A DNA stretch of 32,922 nucleotides from Irineochytrium annulatum (Eukaryota; Chytridiomycota; Chytridiomycetes; Chytridiales; Chytridiaceae): the NCBI GenBank assembly GCA_027600665.1, contig JADGJL010000172.1, positions 1 to 32,922 of the forward strand, read 5' to 3'. The notes beneath the pieces are model-generated. The model made no database searches. It saw only the letters and a program-made list of their open reading frames with translations, and was not told where the DNA came from. The number at the start of each line of letters is the position of its first letter. The first letter of the stretch is position 1. The position numbers and the translations under genes are program-made. Shown piece after piece: positions 1 through 10,369 of this stretch.

Positions 1-3
1 CTC

Positions 4-1548
4 TTAAGCAACCATATAGCCTTCTCCATCTTGACCCTGCAGCCTCTCCCCCCTCTTCCCCCGCGCATTCGGGTGATTCTCCTTCGCGGCCCCGGCCTTC
101 CTCCTCCTCAAGCAGCACAAAAGGATGACGGCCAGCGCGATCGCGACCAAGACGGCGAGCGCGACCATCCACCCAATGAACCACCCCTGCTTCGCGAGCG
201 GCACGCTGCCCCCGTTGCTGTTATTGCTGGCCGCGTCGGCGGCGGGCGTCTGGGTGACGCCGTTGATGACGGTGGTGGAGTTGTTGATGACGGTCGTGAC
301 GACGCCCGAGGTCGTCAGGTAAGAGGTCGTTGGCGTGGTGGTGACGCCGTTGATGACGGTGGTCCCGTTGTTGATGACGGTGGTCAGGACGCCGTCGGAG
401 CCGGTGATGACGGCTACGACGGGCGTCGTGGTGACGCCGTTGATGACGGTCGTGACGCCGCCGATGACGGTCGTGACGACGCCGTCGGTCGTCAGGAGTT
501 GGGTGGTCGGAGGGAGGGTGACGCCACGGACGGTGGTGACGCCGTTGGCGATGGTAGTGACGCCGTCGATCACGGTTGAGACCTGGCCGTTGGCGGCCGT
601 GAAGAGGGATGTGACGGGCGTCGCGGTGACGCCGTTGATGACGGAGGCCGTCGTCGGGGAGCCGAGGAAGGTGGTCGGGACGCCGTCGGCGCCCGTGGTG
701 ATGAGGCCAACTGTGGAGCCGGAGACGATGGTGGTCTTGCCGTTGACGACGGTCGAGACGACGCCGTCGGTGGTCTGGAGGGCGGTCGTGGCGGTTGAGG
801 TGACGCCGGCGACGACGGACGTGCCGTTGGGGAGGAAGGTGGTCGGGATGTTGTCATGGCCGGTGGTCGTGAAGGCGACGGTGGAGCCGGCAACAATGCT
901 GGTGGCGCCGTTGATCACGGTGGTGACAACGCCCGAGGTCGTCAAGAAGGCGGTCGTGGGTGTCGCCGTGACGCCGTTGACAACGGTCGTGACACCGTTG
1001 ATGACAGTGGTGACGATGCCGCCGGGGCCCGTGTATGTGGTCGTGAATGAGGGAGGCGCCGGGGTGGCAGTAATACCGGGGCCCGTCGCGGTAGGTGCAG
1101 GCGTCGGGGATGCGACGGCCGGGGACGAGCCAGAAGGCGCAGGAGTCGCCGGGGGGTTAGCGGAAGGCGCCGGTGCCGCCGACGGAGACCCAGGAGCCGG
1201 CCCACCCGCACCACCACCGCCAGCACCCGACCCGAGGCCGAGACCCTGCAGACTCGCGGCCGTGTACATCGAGAAGCGCACGTCGGGGAACTGTTTGCTG
1301 CCGCACGCCAGGCTCGTTCCCGGGCATGTCGCATCGCACTCGTCCGCGATCTGCTGGAAGAGAACCTGGTTGATCGGGTTGCTCGCGGCCACGAAGCAGT
1401 CGCAGGCCGTCTTCGAGATCAGGATGCTGTCGAAGGGCGGGGACGACGGCGAGGTCAGGCAGAAGGTCGCGCAGGCGGCGAGGGAGGCCGGGTTGGCCTG
1501 GAATGCCGTCGGGCCGGCAAGGGACGTGATTTGGACGCAGGTCGACAT
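4..1548 (-). CDS. WSC-like cysteine-rich, Thr/Val-repeat single-pass membrane protein
   Basis: Single open exon, 514 aa from the ATG at 1548 to TAA at 4-6. The first 90 residues carry eight cysteines in a WSC-like order (CATFC, a CDC pair, CDATCPG, ACG, then SMY), the usual carbohydrate-binding WSC pattern. A Gly/Pro/Ala/Ser-rich linker follows. Then come about 280 residues of degenerate repeats built on TTVINGVTT and TTSGVVTTV, probably an extended O-glycosylated stalk with some NxT/S sites. A hydrophobic helix (WFIGWMVALAVLVAIALAVI) is followed by CCLRRRK and a short polar tail, giving type I topology. WSC proteins of this form are fungal wall-stress sensors or wall adhesins; that role is inferred. 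No signal peptide follows the chosen ATG. The frame stays open upstream without another ATG, so a 5' exon may be missing. It is divergent from the gene at 2251. Confidence 0.72.
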   Translation of the reverse strand: MSTCVQITSLAGPTAFQANPASLAACATFCLTSPSSPPFDSILISKTACDCFVAASNPINQVLFQQIADECDATCPGTSLACGSKQFPDVRFSMYTAASLQGLGLGSGAGGGGAGGPAPGSPSAAPAPSANPPATPAPSGSSPAVASPTPAPTATGPGITATPAPPSFTTTYTGPGGIVTTVINGVTTVVNGVTATPTTAFLTTSGVVTTVINGATSIVAGSTVAFTTTGHDNIPTTFLPNGTSVVAGVTSTATTALQTTDGVVSTVVNGKTTIVSGSTVGLITTGADGVPTTFLGSPTTASVINGVTATPVTSLFTAANGQVSTVIDGVTTIANGVTTVRGVTLPPTTQLLTTDGVVTTVIGGVTTVINGVTTTPVVAVITGSDGVLTTVINNGTTVINGVTTTPTTSYLTTSGVVTTVINNSTTVINGVTQTPAADAASNNSNGGSVPLAKQGWFIGWMVALAVLVAIALAVILLCCLRRRKAGAAKENHPNARGKRGERLQGQDGEGYMVA

Positions 1549-1608
1549 TGGCGATAGCGAGGTTTGCAGCAAGAGATAGTTGTTTAAGCGAGCGATCTCA
1601 CTTTTTTC

Positions 1609-1640
1609 TTCTCGTCGCTCTTCTCGTCGCTCTTCTCGTC
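1609..1640. repeat. 12-bp tandem repeat (2.7 copies)
   Basis: Unit ttctcgtcgctc occurs at 1609-1620 and 1621-1632, with a partial third copy at 1633-1640. It lies about 60 bases upstream of the WSC-like gene's ATG, in its probable 5' UTR or promoter. Confidence 0.85.
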
Positions 1641-2118
1641 AGTCAGTCGATCCGATCGGGATCCGAGACAGCACGGGGCGCGGTGCCGCCGGGCTCCAGC
1701 CCACCTGGCTCGTGGGGGGGCGAGCCTGCGCGACACGATCGAGCGCGTGTGCGTGTGTGTGAAACTCAAAACGCGAAGACGACGTCTTTCATCTCGTTCA
1801 TTTCATCGGTCGTCAAATTTTGCCCTTCCCTTCCCTTCTGAAAACACTCCAAACTCCGCTCACATATATACCGGTACCTTACGCACGTTGCAATGAAGAG
1901 TGGCATGCGTGGCCGGAATGCTCTCGACAAGGATGTTTACTACTAATCATTGAACCTTTGGACCCTTTGGACACATACACTCGTTGTTTCACAGAAAACA
2001 ATACGACGAGTTGCAGCAGACCCCTCGTGCATCCATAATCAATTTAAAACGACCTATAATGCTGCGTCTGCTTCTTGCATGCTACAGTTCGTAGTTCTCA
2101 TTCTGCGGGTGGTCTGCA

Positions 2119-2156
2119 ACTGCGAACCATATTCCGCTCTTCGCATGGTTCGCAGT
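2119..2156. repeat. Perfect 12-bp inverted repeat with 14-bp spacer
   Basis: The arm at 2119-2130 (actgcgaaccat) is the exact reverse complement of the arm at 2145-2156 (atggttcgcagt). The 14-base spacer is 2131-2144. It sits 95 bases upstream of the pseudo-helicase ATG. It could be a dimeric transcription-factor site or a hairpin in the 5' leader; the sequence alone does not decide. Confidence 0.8.
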
Positions 2157-2211
2157 CGCGAAACTTAACCTGCGTGCCTTCACGTTCCTCCCCCTTCCTT
2201 TCACCATCGCG

Positions 2212-2237
2212 CCCTTGATCCCCGCCCTTGATCCCCG
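2212..2237 (+). repeat. 13-bp direct duplication in 5' leader
   Basis: Unit cccttgatccccg is repeated exactly at 2212-2224 and 2225-2237, just before the ATG at 2251. Thirteen is not a multiple of three, which supports a noncoding leader and the ATG at 2251 as the start. Confidence 0.8.
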
Positions 2238-2250
2238 CCCAAAGCTCACC

Positions 2251-3027
2251 ATGCACTACCTCACCACACTCGCTTACGTTATCCCCTCGATCGCCCTCTT
2301 GGCCCTCGCCCGGCCGGCGTACATCCGTCTCAAGGCCCTCATCGACGCCCGCCGCGCCGCTTCCGCCGCGGACGAATCCGCCCGCCTGCTCCACGGCAGT
2401 CGCAGTCTCAGCGGGCAGGAAGTCATCGAGCGACCCAAGAACGACAAGGTCACGATCGAGCACCGCGCCGCTCTCACGGTCCACAACTACAAGGACGAGC
2501 TCCTCGCGGCCGTGGCAAAGCACCCGGTACTGATCGTCGTCGGCGAGCCCGGCAGCGGGAGGACGACGCAGATCCCTCAATACCTCCACGAGGCGGGCTA
2601 CACCAGGCACGGCCGGGGCCAGGTCGCCGTCGCGCTGCCCCGCCGCGGTGCCGCAGTCCGCGCTGCGACGCGCGTGAGCGAGGAGATGGGGACGGCGTTG
2701 GGGCAGGAAGTGGGGTACGAGATTAGGGACGAGGACCGGACGAGCGGGAGGACGGTGATAAGGTATATGACGGATGGAGCTTTGGCCCGCGAGATCGTGA
2801 GGGATGCGGGTTTAAAGGGTTACGCGGTCGTTATGGTGGACGGGCTGGAGGAGACGACGGAGAACACGGACGCGGTGCTGGCGGGCGTGAAAGCAATGTC
2901 GGCCGTGAGGGGCGATGTGAAGGTGCTAGTGTGCCCTGGAGGGGAGGATGCTAATAAGTACAGCAAGTACTTTGATGACGCGCCGGTCTTTAAGATCGCG
3001 CGGAAGGGACTGGTTGTACAGTTGTAA
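2251..3027 (+). CDS. Membrane-anchored, truncated DEAH-box pseudo-helicase (RecA1 domain only)
   Basis: Single exon, 258 aa; the ATG at 2251 has good context (caccATG). Residues about 4-20 form one hydrophobic segment followed by basic residues, a likely membrane anchor. From about residue 70 the protein follows the first RecA domain of DHX/Prp-type DEAH helicases, with degenerate motifs. Motif I is GEPGSGRTTQ (family GETGSGKTTQ, so the Walker Lys is Arg). Motif Ia is close to the family PRR...A..RV.EEM. Motif Ib is YMTDGALARE. Motif II is VDGLEE where DEAHER is expected. Motif III SAT is replaced by CPG. The protein stops about 20 residues later, so the second RecA, winged-helix and OB domains are absent and nothing like them follows. 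ATPase or helicase activity is very unlikely; a nucleotide-sensing, RNA- or partner-binding role is inference. It could be a decaying copy, but the reading frame is intact. Confidence 0.75.
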   Translation: MHYLTTLAYVIPSIALLALARPAYIRLKALIDARRAASAADESARLLHGSRSLSGQEVIERPKNDKVTIEHRAALTVHNYKDELLAAVAKHPVLIVVGEPGSGRTTQIPQYLHEAGYTRHGRGQVAVALPRRGAAVRAATRVSEEMGTALGQEVGYEIRDEDRTSGRTVIRYMTDGALAREIVRDAGLKGYAVVMVDGLEETTENTDAVLAGVKAMSAVRGDVKVLVCPGGEDANKYSKYFDDAPVFKIARKGLVVQL

Positions 3028-3848
3028 ATGACGGGGGGAAAGAAACTGCAGCCTCGATTCTTATTGTGTGTTTCTTATCGCTCGCTTGATAGACTCCAGT
3101 TGTGCCTTGATATTGTAGTGTTGTACTTAATATGGACTCCTGTCGTCTTCTGCGGTGAAAAGTCGTTATATTGAAGTGAAGGATATGCTTTTCTGATTAT
3201 TTTGTATACCGGTCGTCTGATGAGCCCAGGAGAAAGAAGCTGCGAAAGCCCATTACAGCTGCATTAGAGGTAAACGAGTTTTGCAAATAGGTGGTGGCTC
3301 TCCAACGACGCTGGTGGTGTCAGTACCAGGTTGTGCTGTTGCGCGCGGACACAGTGGTGCGGACATTGCGTTGGCCAGTATGAACTCAGCGTTAACTTCG
3401 CGTCGGGCGGGCTCCTGAGCCTCCGTACGAAGGCCAGGACGATCACAATGTCTTCAAGAGTCACCTCGTATTGGGGACTAGGGGGGGATTTCGGGATCAA
3501 AAATGCCACAGTTTATTGTTCTCCCTGTTTCCTCGTGCCGCTCCACTCGTCTATCGCTCTAACCGAGCCTTCGTAGCCTTCGTAAAGTTATGACCATTAG
3601 AGCAGCAGAAATGCAATGAAGGCACGCTGCCATGATCTTGAAGCTGTTGATTAATTTGCCAGAAGTTTCTGTTGGCATTCTCCTTGCTATTTGAAGTATT
3701 TGAGCCGTCAGGCAAGACCCAAAGCAAGATATACAATACCGTTACGATTAAAGTATCCCTGTTGCTGAAGCGGTCGCGACATAAGGCACACTCACTGGTG
3801 GCGGGACCAATAACACTTCGGACAACTTGATCCGGCAACCGATCAGTA
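3028..3848. other. Intergenic region, no gene seen
   Basis: About 820 bases holding the 3' flank of the pseudo-helicase and the 5' flank of the condensin gene. It is more AT-rich than the flanking coding regions. Open frames here are short, lack recognisable motifs and look random. Confidence 0.5.
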
Positions 3849-6800
3849 ATGACCGTCACGATCCAGGACACTCTGCGGGCCGCATCGGCCAGCCAGTCGG
3901 CCTGGCGCAAGTGTGTAGCGACCCTTGCGAAGCTCCATGCCGCAGACGAGGCCGGGTTTGCCTCCCAGCTCTGGAAAACCGTCCTGCCCGTGTTCGCCGT
4001 CAAGCGGGGGAACCGGGAGGCAGATCGTGTGTTTGATTTTTTGGGGGTCTACATCGACCATCTGAACGAGAGTGGGTGCTTGTTGCTGCTGGATTTGGGG
4101 AGAGTACTTTTGTTCAGATCCCCTGATCACGACTGGGTAAAATAGAGAACGAGGCCGCCGCGGCGTTGTTCGTTCAGGCATGGATTGCCAAGATCAGGAA
4201 GGGATTCTTGGCGAAGAGTGTGACGGTGAGGTACAGGACGTGCCGGCTCATGGACGTCCTATTGGCTCGTTTGAACGACATCGAGTGAGTTTTACTGCGA
4301 TCCTGTCGAACGCAAAGGCCTCCCTTACCATCTCTATTTTGAAAGCGACGACATTTTTGAGGACGTGAAGAAGGGTTTGATCATGCGGATGAACGACAAG
4401 GACACAAACGTTCGCATCCAGGCCGGCATTTGTCTATCCAAGCTATTGGTTCGTTCACCTTCCGATAGACTCTCATACTAACGCTTTTCCTCCTTCAGGG
4501 TCCCGCGGACGACTGTGACGAGGAGATTCTAGCCTGCCTCTTACACTCGCTCGCAACCGACCCTATGTCGTACGTCTTTTGCTACGCACATTTTCCGTTT
4601 GCAAGGAGGCTCACGGTTTATATCGTTTAGCTCCGTCCGCAAGAGCATCGTCCTGAACATCGAGATCCACGACCGCACGCTCGAGGCGATTCTCGTCCGG
4701 TCAAGGGACGTCGACAAGGCCGTTCGCCAGCGGGTGTTCGTCGAGCTAGGGAAGGTCGACCTCGGATCTATTCAGCCCGCCGAAAGGGAGGCTCTCATCG
4801 CCTCGGGGCTTGGGGACCGCGAGAACGCCGTCCGCGAGAAGACCGTGGACTTTATAAAGCACGGGTGGTGGGACCGGTGTGAGGGAGATGTGGTGGAGGT
4901 TAGTCTTCGTGATATCACTTTGCCTACGGGTGCCTTCTGAACGTTTGCTTAGTTCATAAAATGCATCGACGTCCTACACTCCTCCTCGAAGTTCGCGGAT
5001 GACTGCTTGATTGTGATTATGGGCGAGAGCGACGTCACCGTCGACAAAGTCCTTCCGCTCTTTGATGGTCCTTATTCCTTTCTCGATTCTGTCTAACCTA
5101 TCACAGAGGTGTCCTGGGTGCCACTGACGCCCGAGGTGGCCTTCGGCGCGCGTGTCGCCGTCATGGAGATGGGGAAGAAGTTCGGTGACCTCGAGGACAG
5201 CCTGCCGACGCTCTCGAACCACGTCCACCTGATTTCGAAGCACTGCGACCTGTTCTTCGAGGCGCCGACGGAGGAGGATGAGCTTGCACAGGAGTTTATC
5301 GTGAGGCAGCTGTTGCTGCTGGCGCAGGTCCGCGATTATTCGGACGAGCTGGGGCGGAAGGGTTTTCTGGAATTGGCGGGTAAACATGATCTGTGATTGT
5401 GTATGCTGAACGATACTGCAGAGCGCATGCTTCGGTCGGGGAGTCTCCCGCCGGACTTCATCCCGATAATCTTGAAGACGGTTCGGGTGATTCTTGCGAT
5501 CAACGATGAATATTTGAGGTAAGAGCCCTGTGTATTCAGGCGATTTCCCATTCTAATGCGGCCCAAGATATATCGCCCTTGTAGCTTGCGACATTATGGC
5601 CGCCTCGGAGGACGACCCGGCGCCGACCATGCGGTCGACCGTGCGGGAGACGCTACCTATCCTTCACTCGCTCGGGATTATCCGATCGGCATTCGAGCTT
5701 ATCACAAACGTGAGCGCAATTTAAAATCGATCTCTTCTTGACAAAGGACAGAGCGTGCACTCGAATCAGACTTTTCAAAGCATACTGCAGCGCTTCATTT
5801 TACCCGCCGCTGACAGCGATGATGAGATCTTACGCAAGGAAGGCTTGCACTGTCTCGGCCTCGTATGTTGGCCGGAGGATAAGGTATCGTTTGTTAAAGG
5901 TGAAGACGTCCTCATTCTTGAAGGGAGTGGCAGTCGAGCACCTTGGTCGGTTTGTTGAGAACTTCTACGGGAACGTGCTGCAACTGCAGCAGATCACTTT
6001 AAAGGTGTGATTTCGCTATTTTCGACGTTGGCTTTTCCTAAAGGTGATGTAGATTCTCTGCGATATAGCCATGATGTACGGAATGAGTATCTTCAATACC
6101 AACGCGGTATGATTGAACTCTGCGAATTTTAAGCTGACGCATTTGCACGTACGCGTTAGATGGAGCACATCCTTAAACACGCATTAATGATGGAAGATCC
6201 AGAACTTTTGGCGGTTGCAGCAGAAGGAGCGGCAAAGTTGCTTCGAGCGAAGTATATATGCGACTCTGAGGTGTTGTCTTTTGCTCTTTGTGTAGATGTT
6301 CCATTTCTAACTCGCATTCTCAGATTATCGAAGCCTTCATGGTGTTCTACTTTCACCCGGACACGGTGACGAATCAGCGTCTCCGACAATGCCTCGGATA
6401 CTTCCTGCCCCTGTTCGCGAAGTCCGCCGGCAATTGCCCATTGATTGCGAAGGTAAGGCGAGTTCGCTTATATTTAAGACTCAGCTCTTCGTTGAAGGCG
6501 TTCGTGCCCGCGTTTACGAAGCTCTTTCACATTAATGACGAGGAAGGCCCTCTAGAGGTTAGCCTTCTTGACGCGGGACGGCATATGCTCGAATGGACCG
6601 ACTACCGCCACGCGATGTACGTAATTGCCATCTATTTCTTCGGGTGCTGATGGAGGATATATATATTAGAGATCCGTCGGAGGCTCCGCCAGAAAATATT
6701 CACAACGATATGGCCTTCAAGTTGCTCGAGCAAATAGTTGCGGAACCAGGTACACATTGGACAGAACACATATTTTTGATATGTGTTCATAGACATGGGT

Positions 6801-7007
6801 CGTGTGGCAGTAGGCTTGCTGAATCACCTTGACGTTGACAACGCGTTCCTCGATCGAGGCGACAACATTGAGACGTTAACCGAGCGCGTCCGCCACCTCC
6901 TTACGGGGGACGCTGTGGCCGTCAGGGGCTACAAAAAGTTTATGGAGAAGGTCAATGGGGAGTCGGCTGCGGCTGGAAAGAAATCGTCAGCGGAGGAGGA
7001 TTTGTAG
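3849..7007 (+). CDS. Condensin complex subunit 3 (CAP-G/Ycg1/Cnd3 family)
   Basis: HEAT-repeat subunit of condensin, which with the SMC ATPases and kleisin compacts mitotic chromosomes. The 17-exon model reads in frame to 783 aa: 3849-4071, 4146-4284, 4346-4448, 4499-4569, 4631-4898, 4953-5067, 5107-5379, 5422-5518, 5568-5709, 5752-5883, 5924-6004, 6053-6106, 6160-6270, 6324-6452, 6498-6616, 6670-6749, 6793-7007. Family marks are DKDTNVRIQAGICLSKL, then the DPMSSVRKSIVLNI repeat and ENAVREKTVDFIKHGW. The C-terminal Cnd3 domain runs from EILRKEGLHCLGLVCW through LLEQIVAEP. Introns are mostly 38-74 nt, often with a branch-like ctaac or ctgac. The donor after 5067 (gtcctt) is weak, so the exon 6/7 junction could differ. 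The protein is shorter than yeast or human homologues (about 1000 aa) and the N-terminus is the least certain part. It is convergent with the AAA gene. Confidence 0.88.
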
Positions 7008-7443
7008 CGTTGTTTGTAGACAGAGAAACTCAGGTGAAGAGAAACAATTAGACATAAAATAAATTCTATGACTGGCTTATTTATTCAGAGGATATCCCAC
7101 GCCTAAGGCCGTACGCGCTGTAACTAATCTGATATCAAGACAAGCCGACTCTACACCGTCAACCACCCTTATTATTTCAGCGCACTTCAAAGTCTAGACG
7201 GCCTATAGGCCATTACAACCGGTCGTTCTAGAGGTCGCATGGCCCATACTAACGACCGCCCGCTCTTACCAGCAGGCATCCAATCGACCCCGTCCCCTGC
7301 GGCTCCCCTCCTCTTCGCACCCCTCGCCGTCCATCTTACAATTTTGCGCGCTGAACAGCTCTCCTCTTTTCGTCTTTTCCCAGTCTCAAAGTTGAGTACC
7401 CCTTCCGTGCCGAAAGAGCCGTAAGTCCGCTACAACCGGTAAT
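7008..7443. other. Convergent intergenic region
   Basis: Shared 3' flank of two convergent genes, 436 bases. It contains an AATAAA 51 bases after the condensin stop. No coding exon was recognised. Confidence 0.5.
7058..7063 (+). terminator. Probable poly(A) signal of the condensin gene
   Basis: Canonical aataaa hexamer 51 bases downstream of the TAG at 7005-7007, in an AT-rich 3' flank. Fungal poly(A) signals are loose, so this is suggestive only. Confidence 0.4.
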
Positions 7444-10269
7444 TCAAGCAATCGCCATATTCGCCAGTGCGTCCAACACACTGCGACCTGAAACTCCGGC
7501 CATGGCCATACTCAACACAGATGCCATGAAATCGTCCATCGTCAGCATCCTTTCCTTTGTCAAACGATCAGAACCACAAATCAACTTCCATGACAGGAGT
7601 TAACCTTTGACTCGCGAGACTCTCTGGTCATAGCCCTTAGCTTCGACTTCCGGACGAGCTCCTTTAGGTCCGCACCCGTCCAACCCGCCGTCTGACCCGC
7701 GACCTCCTTGAGGTCGACCGACTCATCCCGGGCGGCTCCTGCAAGGCAGTGCTCCAGGACCAATATCCGATCTGAAAGCTCAGGAGGTGAGACGGCAATA
7801 AGCCGGTCGATGCGGCCTAGCGATGTTTAGCACGAGCAAGTAGTCGCGTACGAAAATTACCTGGCCTTATCAAGGTCTTGTCTAGAAGGGAAGGATGATT
7901 CGTCGCCGCCAGGACAACGACGCCGCAGTACGGCGCAAGGCCATCAATCTCCTGAAGCAGTTGCGCAAAAATCTACGGGAACAACAGGTGTGTTTAAGCA
8001 GCGGATTGAGCCCAGCGATTGGTTACTTTGTTGCTAAACTCCCCGAGAGATTCGCGAGAGCCGAAGAGGGCCTCAATTTCGTCCAGAAAGATGATGCAGG
8101 GGCTGGCCTTGCGAGCGGACTCAAAAAGTCTCTCAATGGCCTTTTCAGATTCGCCAATCTGGTAACGTTAAATATGAGCAAGGAGTGCTCAGTCATACCT
8201 CTCCGTGAATGATGTCGGTGACCGATACGGCCATGAAGTTTGCTCCGGACTCGAATGCGGCTGCTCTCGCCAGCAACGTTTTGCCGGTGCCAGGAGGACC
8301 GTATCTTTCAAAGGAAGCGCAAGTTAGCACAAACACTTATCTCGCATATATACCGACAGGAGTGTTCCTTTCGAAGGAGGGATGCCGACATTTCGAAAGT
8401 AATCCGCCTTTTCATAAAACCATACGACGCTCTCGATCAGCAACCTCTGCCCAAATTCCGTTAACAGCATACAAGTGGATTTATTACCTTTTCGCCTTCC
8501 ATTCCTGCGATATCGGACCACCTGACGGGCTCGGCCTTGACGACCTCGCGGTTCAAGCCTGAGACGTTCGTTCGCGCAAATTTGAAAGCAATCTCGAGGT
8601 CACCGGTAGTAATCAACGGCGCTGCATCACCATCGCTTGCTACATATGGTAAGTCAGATCTCCTTTAGCGTCGACATATTTGTTTTACCGAAAGCTCTCC
8701 GGGCCGCTACCGAAACCGCCTTGCGATGAAAGGTGTCCAAATCGCACAGCGTAAAACCGTGGCAGAGGTGCGCGTGACCGTTGAGATCCACACCAGGATG
8801 CACAGGCGTATCTTGGAACAAAAACTGTAGGGCCATTGCCCGACTTGGTACCGTCATCATTTCAAGGGTGAAAGTCTCCTACTCGACCAGGTCCCTTTAC
8901 TCAAGCGCCTACGAAGCGTACAACGTACCTCAAAGAAGTCGGATATGAGCTCAACGTCAACGGAGTTCAGGTTAGACGTGACGCCGATGACAAAAATATC
9001 GCGGTTTGGGTAAACGCTGCGCGCGTCCTCTATCCGCTCTAAGCAACGAAAGAAGTCTATGTAGTTGCCATTCTCGTCGTCGTAGTTGGTCTTCTTCGGG
9101 AACATCAGCTCCATTTTATCAAACACAACTGATACATCCTCAGCGCCGAAATAAGGAAACGACCATACCAACGCAAGAATCTTGAGAAAGTGCTCGATCT
9201 AGCTTTGCAATTATTGTCGTGCAAAGGGGAATGGTCGTCATGCGGGCGGAATCCATTATGGTGAAGATGCAAGGCTGTGCTAACTCTTAGCTCGATAACG
9301 AAACTCTACTAACTCGGATGTGATGCATGGCGCACAATGTCTCAATTAACGCGGATTTTCCTTTATTAAAATGAATGCCGTTTATTACCGATGCCGCAGT
9401 ACAACATGTCGCTAAACTCCAACCTGATCCGGAAAGCCCGCATAAGAAGCAACTTCGAGGTTTCGCCCAGGCTTTGTCCAATCCCAGCAGATTCTTGAAC
9501 GCAAAATCCATCCGATCCTTTAACCTAATACGAGAATCAGCTTTGGATTATCCGCGCCGAAACACAAAATCACCAACCTTGTACCAGCGTCCCCAAAAAT
9601 CGTCCACGGCAGCGGCATTTTTTCTTTGCCCCGTAAACAATCCACGTAAATCCTCGTGTTCGGGCCAACAATACCCCAATGGCCCTCTTCCTGCGGGGTC
9701 TTCCCAGATTTCCCACGAAACTCGCACACGATTCTCCTGAAATCCATTGTTTCAATCCTCAGCCGTGTGCCATCCCTCAACGGCGTGCCTCTGAGCCCAT
9801 TCCAAACCATCCGCGCCGGGATGAGACACTCCAACGCGTCGGCATCGTCCTCTTCAACAACGAGGCATTCGAGAAAGTCCCACTTCGGCGGAGAGGATGA
9901 TTCCTCGATCAAGACGGCGTCCACCGTGACGGACGCAGACGTCTTCAACACGTCCGCGTGCCAAAGGGGCTGCATCCACGCCTCCGCGACATCCCCGTTA
10001 TCTACCGTCTTCGCCGCTGCCGACGGCTTCATTGGACTCCGCGACTTGATGGATTTCTGCCACTGGTCGTCCTGTTCGTCCGCGACCACGCTGTCTGACA
10101 CCCGCAGGGCGACCCGTGCGTCGACATCGGGCGCCGTGACATGCAGCAGAAATAGCTCAAGCTCCGGCGGCAGTTTTAGTAGCGCGAGATGCCGCGGGTG
10201 GATGAGCGCTGCGTTCCAGGGGAAGAGGCCGCGCTTCTCGCGCCGCGAGGGTGTGAACTTGATCTTCAT
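7444..10269 (-). CDS. Two-domain (type II) AAA+ ATPase, CDC48/AFG2/PEX-like, with apparent frameshift
   Basis: Twelve exons in transcript order: 10269-9578, 9524-9424, 9360-9314, 9274-8929, 8878-8689, 8639-8488, 8446-8358, 8304-8199, 8158-8027, 7972-7861, 7816-7605, 7554-7444. The product is about 762 aa if one extra base is ignored. The N-terminal 230 residues resemble a substrate-recruiting N domain ([10 protein letters not shown] near its end). D1 has a good Walker A (GLSGSGKS) but Walker B is VVFDKMEL, with Lys where the hydrolytic Glu belongs. D2 is canonical: [32 protein letters not shown], sensor AATNHP, arginine-finger RPGRID, then GADLKEL and MLTMDDF. A dead D1 and live D2 recall Pex6 and some AFG2-type proteins, but I cannot assign the orthologue. 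In exon 9274-8929 the frame must shift by one base between about 9140 and 9198. The N-terminal ATG at 10269 was chosen because no ATG occurs upstream before the divergent neighbour. Confidence 0.78.
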
Positions 10270-10369
10270 TCGGCAAGACGTTGAATTGACGACTTCGCGA
10301 ATTTGGACAAGTTCAAAGCAGGCTCTTGGTCGCCAGCAGAGCCGTCCACGCCCGCGCTTGGAGAGAGAT
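10270..10369. promoter_or_regulatory. Compact bidirectional promoter region
   Basis: Only 100 bases separate the proposed ATGs of the AAA+ ATPase (-) and the RXT2-like gene (+). Both promoters must lie here or inside the opposite gene's 5' part, so shared regulation is likely. No specific factor site was recognised. Confidence 0.45.

Larger units (their letters stand above)
1549..2250. promoter_or_regulatory. Divergent intergenic region between WSC-like and pseudo-helicase genes
   Basis: About 700 bases between two head-to-head genes, presumably holding both promoters. I see a short 12-bp tandem repeat (1609-1640), a TATA-like stretch (cacatatata, 1861-1870), a strong inverted repeat (2119-2156) and a 13-bp direct duplication just before the second gene. 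No credible coding exon was found, although a signal-peptide exon for the WSC-like gene would be expected here. Confidence 0.5.

Noticed and set aside
335..1579. 414-residue plus-strand open frame antisense to the WSC-like gene
   Set aside because: It mirrors the Thr/Val repeat codons of the true gene and has a repetitive VVTPLMTVV composition without any domain, so it is a shadow of the repeat.
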